Positions 60,300 through 64,000 of a DNA stretch of 64,000 nucleotides are shown here, piece by piece. The notes beneath the pieces are model-generated. The model searched no databases. It worked only from the letters and a program-made list of their open reading frames with translations, and was not told the origin of the DNA. A program made the position numbers and the translations under genes. Every line of letters begins with the position of its first letter. Position 1 is the first letter of the stretch. Source of the stretch: Diplocarpon mali (taxonomy: Eukaryota; Ascomycota; Leotiomycetes; Helotiales; Drepanopezizaceae); assembly GCA_024741835.1 (NCBI GenBank), contig JAENRP010000104.1, positions 1-64,000 of the forward strand. The letters run 5' to 3'.

Positions 60300-60960
60300 T
60301 AAGTACCCCGAATCAAGTCCAAAGTTCTAGTCGCGCTAATACTTGTTTATAGCTTCCCTCTTATATTGGTAAAGAGTTCGCGGCGCTATCCGCGGCCCTT
60401 GAGGAGTGGCGGAGGGAGGCTGCCTAGTAGTAAGAGGAGGATAATAGCGGCGACGACGATAACGATAACGCTTAGGCGGTTTCGGCGGGGAACTGCGAGA
60501 TACTCCGTTAGAAGGCGGTCTAGCGCGCCCGGATTCTCGTCAACCTCTTACTAGTAGCTAGCACGGAAGCTCTGACTAGCCGCTCCTAATTAGAGCGTGC
60601 TAGCCTTGCGGAGCTCTGCTTTATAGCTAAGGCTATAGCAAGCCAGCTAAAAGGGATCCAGGCGATAGTTGCTATAAGTTAAACCCAAATTAGTATCGAA
60701 TCGATCGCTGACTTTCTAATAGGAGCGCGGCGACCTTATTAAGTCCTGGCTAGCAAGGTTAGAGCAATCCAGCCGAACTATACTAAGCCTCTTAAAGTCT
60801 ATCGCCGTATTAGCAGAGCAGACCGCTATAGCGGCAGAGTCTCTTATAAGGGAAGGGGGGCTCGCAGTAGCAAGGGTAGCATTAGGCGCAACAGCTAGTA
60901 GGGCAGCGCCAGCAGCGGCAAGAGGAGGGGATTAAGGTCGCTCTAGGCGGGGGTGTATTT
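60300..60960 (+). pseudogene. Antisense coding remnant inside gypsy element C
   Basis: In one plus-strand frame the translation is protein-like: EFAALSAALEEWRREAA at about 60377, then EEDNSGDDDNDN, RARILVNLLLVASTEALTS, and ELCFIAKAIASQLKGIQAI, to about 60745 and perhaps further. The internal stops are TAG or TAA and each can be read as a former CAG or CAA. It lies between the chromodomain and the 3' LTR, opposite to pol. I do not recognise the protein; it is mostly helical and charged. It could be an extra antisense gene of the element or captured sequence. Confidence 0.45.
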
Positions 60961-61062
60961 AAGAGGCGAGCTTTAGCTCTAGAACGGAGTTGGAGCTTGT
61001 CTCCTTAAGCGCGGAGGAGGAGGGGTCGGAGGAGTTATAAAAGGAGGAGGCAGTTGGCCTAG

Positions 61063-61140
61063 CGTTATTATTTTTATATTTTTATTATTTTTCTCCTTTT
61101 ATTTTTTTTTTTTTTTATTTATATTTTTAAATTTATTTAC
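61063..61140 (+). repeat. T-rich low-complexity tract
   Basis: About 78 bp of almost pure T/A with a run of fourteen or more T, between the antisense coding remnant and the chromodomain remnant. Confidence 0.7.
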
Positions 61141-61189
61141 CAACTTATTTCGCGTCCGGCCTATCATCTTCTAAGTGACTATAATTATC

Positions 61190-64000
61190 TATACCACTTT
61201 CCTAAGCCTTTAGCTAAGCTTATAGGTTCTAAGGTGGTCCTAGCTTTGTAGGATTAGCTTGATAAAAGTCGCGAATCTTATGCAAGGATCTTGTAAAATT
61301 TAAGGCGCAATACTAACTCAAATCGGGGTTATAACTAATCCATTTAACCTAGTACTTTAGCTTTCCTTAAGATAGGCATATACCTAGTATCTTAAACACT
61401 TTATACTCTTTTTACCTAGCGATCTTTTCTATAATAGGCTAGGGTTATTCCTAACCTAGTAAAGGGTTCTGCGGATCTTTAAATAATAGCTCTAGCGCGA
61501 AGATATTATATATAGTAGAACCTATAGGCAGCTTGATCTAATATGAATTGCCTACCTTCTTAAGAACCTCGAAAGGACTATCCTATTAATTGGCCAGTTT
61601 CCTACTAAGGCGGTAGTTCTTAAGATTTTTTATCAAGAGGTAGACTATATCTCTAGGTTTCTAATCAATCTCCCTTTAGTATTAATTCGTAGACTTACGC
61701 ATTTTCTCTTAGGCGCGTTTCATATTGCCTTTCGCTACTTCTTAAGCTATATGTATCCTTTCTGCTACTAGCTTAGCTTCTGCCTAATTTAATTTCTCCT
61801 ATGGGCTAGACGTTTTTAAAGAGATCTAGTCCTAACTTGTCTAAGGTGCAACTCTATACTTAAGCTAATATAGGATCATACTAATCGAAGCGTAAGGTAG
61901 AGTCAATTGCGTACAATCTATTAACGGAATTAGTTTATTTTAATTATCTTAATAGTAATTAACAAAAGGCCTTAGCTTTAAATCAATATACTTATTTATG
62001 ATCTCCGTTTGGCCGTCAGTCTCCTTATGCTTCATATTGTAATAAAAGGCATTGGCACTGATTTCGCAAATAGGAACCGCAGCTTTAGGGCATTTGCGAA
62101 TAGGGTCAGATTGTAGTCGATTTGTATTAGACTAGTTTCCTAGATCTAGCTTAGTTATAGGCTAGGGCGCTGGCCTAGTGATAGCAATAGGGATCTTGCG
62201 CTTAGCTAGGACTATTAAATTGACGCAAGACTGTCTTCTATTAATCTATCGAGCTTTATCTATAGCTATCTCCTGTTCTTTGCGATTGATATCGGCTTAA
62301 TAATCGGATCTTATCTAAAGTCCTTTAGAAGGGGGAAGACGAATAACGATTTCCTTTGCGAATTAGGGAGATAAAGGGTAATACGAAGGCCATACGAATT
62401 AGTTTTCCTTCGGATTAAGTTTAAGTCGGAATCGGCGCATCTATTTAACTCTAATAATAGCGTCGCACTAGCCTAGGTCGAGAATAACCTAAGGATAGTT
62501 GTAAATACGCCTTCTATTAATTATTAAGTAAAAGCGTATATAGTGTATAGCTTGCGCGCGAATGGTATTTTAAAATCTATAGATAGAAATAGGGGCTAGA
62601 AGAGGAAGAATTTAAAAGCCAGTCGCTTTTAAAAGATATATAGAAAGGGAATGATTTAAAAACAGGTAACTAAGGGCTTTAGTATCTACTAAAGCTAATA
62701 ATAATACTCTAAGTCCATTTATACTAATAGTATAAAAGGTTAGGAATTGCTTCCCTTTTATTAAAGAGTTAAGATCTAGCTTTAATAAGTCGCACTTTCG
62801 CAGGCTTAAGTAAGAGTCTTTTCCTAAGCCTTTTCGTTTTCCTAATCTTCCTCTATTTCGATCCTATTCTTAATTAAGTCTAGAGTCAGATCAGCTTCCT
62901 TTATATCTTTTAAAGCATTGATCTTGCCTATAGAAGGGCACTCGGTCTTATAATAACCAGTTTTGCCATAGGTCTAGTAGGTAGCTTGCTTAAAAGGCAA
63001 AGTAAGAGAACTAGCCTTAGCTAGCATATCTTAGTAAAAAGGGGTAGTCGGCTTTAGGGCTAGTGTCTTAAAGACTCAGGTAGTACTTCTAGCACTCGGA
63101 CCGCGAGCAGTCTTATCAAAGAGCAAACCGGATGTCTTCTAATATAATACTAAGGTTGCCTTACTTTTAATCAAAGGGTTAAGAAGTTAATTGCTTTAGC
63201 ACTTAGCATTAAGGGCATTTAATTAGTTAACTATAATAGTATAGTCCTTCCCTTAAGAGGCCTTAGCTAAGGCGTAGGCAGCTTTAAGCTAGGGGGTAAT
63301 CTTATTCTATATAAAAAAGAACTACTTAGATCTTAAGACCTCTCCTTAGATTATAGCTAATTGGAATTGGGCCTGAAACTAAGGGAAAGTTTCCTTAGAA
63401 TAGCCAGCTTCCCTTATATAGAGGTAGTAGAAAGTAGATTAGAATAGGTCTACCTCTTAGCTAGTCAAAAAGTAACTACTTAATAGTTCTACTATTTCTT
63501 AATAGTTCTAGAAGGGGTTAATCTCTAAGAGGTACTAGGGTTCGAGGTACGTTTAGGCTTATCCTATAGTAGATCTTTAAATAAGGGCTCGGCGAGCTCG
63601 CTTATTCAGATATAGGTCGGCGTTGACTTGCAGTCGGTCTTAGACTAAAGCTAACTACTGCTTATATATTAAGGAGGTCCTATTGTTAAAGGGGGTGATC
63701 TTTTTAATCAGCTGAATTTTTAGCCGTTTCGTATCTGTATCGACTTCCGAAGGAGGCTGGGTATCTTAAGGGTAGGTAGATTCTCGCTTAGTAGTCTAAT
63801 ATACGCGCTAAGCCGTCTCTTAGCTTTAATAAGCTAAGGTCTTTAGACTAAAGATAGCTTAGGCAATCCTGCTAATCTCGCTTTATAATTATTAATTAGA
63901 TTAATCTTAGCGTTATATAGATTCCTTTAAACCTAAGACTATTCCTTATAAGACGTTCGGGTTCGAAAAGTCTCGTTTATCTTAGTTGGCTCGGCTATAG
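61190..64000 (-). pseudogene. Gypsy element C gag-protease-integrase remnant with chromodomain
   Basis: Minus-strand reading. The zinc knuckle near 62990-62936 reads TYGKTGYYKTEC (Cys and His of CX2CX4HX4C partly changed to Tyr). The retropepsin near 62695-62665 reads ALVDTKALSYL where DTGA is expected. The integrase C-terminal part has KETDGQTEIINKYI at about 62025-61985, then a basic region. The chromodomain near 61380-61290 has GKLKY, VKWISYNPD. Frequent TAG and TAA codons sit at Gln or Trp positions. The coding path from retropepsin to integrase is only about 650 bp. Confidence 0.78.

Larger units (their letters stand above)
59499..64000 (-). mobile_element. Ty3/gypsy chromovirus C, 3' end and internal part, inserted in gag of element A
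   Basis: The element begins at its 3' LTR (59499-59805) with a polypurine tract next to it, and continues beyond the right edge, so the 5' LTR is not in the window. Left of 59499 the gag of element A resumes immediately, showing insertion into A. Domains on the minus strand from high to low coordinate: gag (63-64 kb, degraded), zinc knuckle (about 62990-62936), retropepsin (about 62720-62560), integrase C-terminus (about 62020-61420), chromodomain (about 61400-61190). RT and RNase H are missing. Confidence 0.8.

Noticed and set aside
1..64000. CRISPR array, operon-like clusters or a secondary-metabolite gene cluster
   Set aside because: The window is eukaryotic; no polyketide synthase, NRPS, terpene synthase, P450 or transporter group and no regularly spaced direct-repeat array was seen.

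Overview
The window is nuclear DNA from a filamentous ascomycete (Pezizomycotina). Evidence: many short introns (mostly 46-103 bp) with fungal GTAAGT/GTACGT donors and CTAAC/CTGAC branch sites; fungal-specific gene families such as the mannan polymerase subunit Anp1 and Opi10; and a repeat block whose coding remnants carry stop codons almost entirely explained by CAG/CAA to TAG/TAA changes, the mark of repeat-induced point mutation (RIP). The genus cannot be fixed from sequence alone; a leotiomycete or relative is a guess.

Layout. 1-2.9 kb is gene-free and holds small inverted-repeat (MITE-like) elements. 2.9-29.6 kb is a compact housekeeping block: an early-Golgi ARF-GEF (GEA1/geaA type, -), the Golgi mannan polymerase II subunit ANP1 (-), Elongator subunit ELP4 (-), RNA polymerase subunit RPB8 (+), a YJR142W-type Nudix hydrolase (-), the Hsp70 nuclear-import factor OPI10/Hikeshi (+), a doubtful Zn2Cys6-like gene (+), an unrecognised protein with three internal repeats (+), splicing factor SYF1 (-), V-ATPase subunit D VMA8 (+), and a U1A/U2B''-type snRNP protein (-). 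For most multi-exon genes I could reconcile every exon junction with reading frame and family alignment, and the joined lengths are exact multiples of three.

29.6-44 kb is gene-poor and looks like surface or secreted biology: a membrane-anchored pepsin-fold protein that has lost the first catalytic Asp (31.3-33.9 kb), a 92-residue six-cysteine secreted protein (37.1 kb) and a 638-residue secreted repeat protein with a hydrophobic C-terminus (42-44 kb). These lie beside transposon debris.

44-64 kb is a retrotransposon graveyard. A solo LTR with intact 5-bp target duplication (46.4 kb) and an inverted, more mutated copy (47.2 kb) are followed by a minus-strand Ty1/copia element (A). A has been split twice: a second copia element (B, about 7.6 kb with 195-bp terminal repeats) lies inside its RNase H, and a Ty3/gypsy chromovirus (C) lies inside its gag and runs off the right edge. 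C keeps gag knuckle, protease, integrase C-terminus and chromodomain but lacks space for RT/RNase H. All three are riddled with RIP-type stops.

No obviously new multi-gene system is visible. The items most worth pursuing are the protease-like membrane protein, the two repeat proteins, the small secreted protein, VMA8's 10- and 11-nt micro-exons with a GC-AG intron, the palindromic repeats inside element A, and the antisense coding remnant inside element C.
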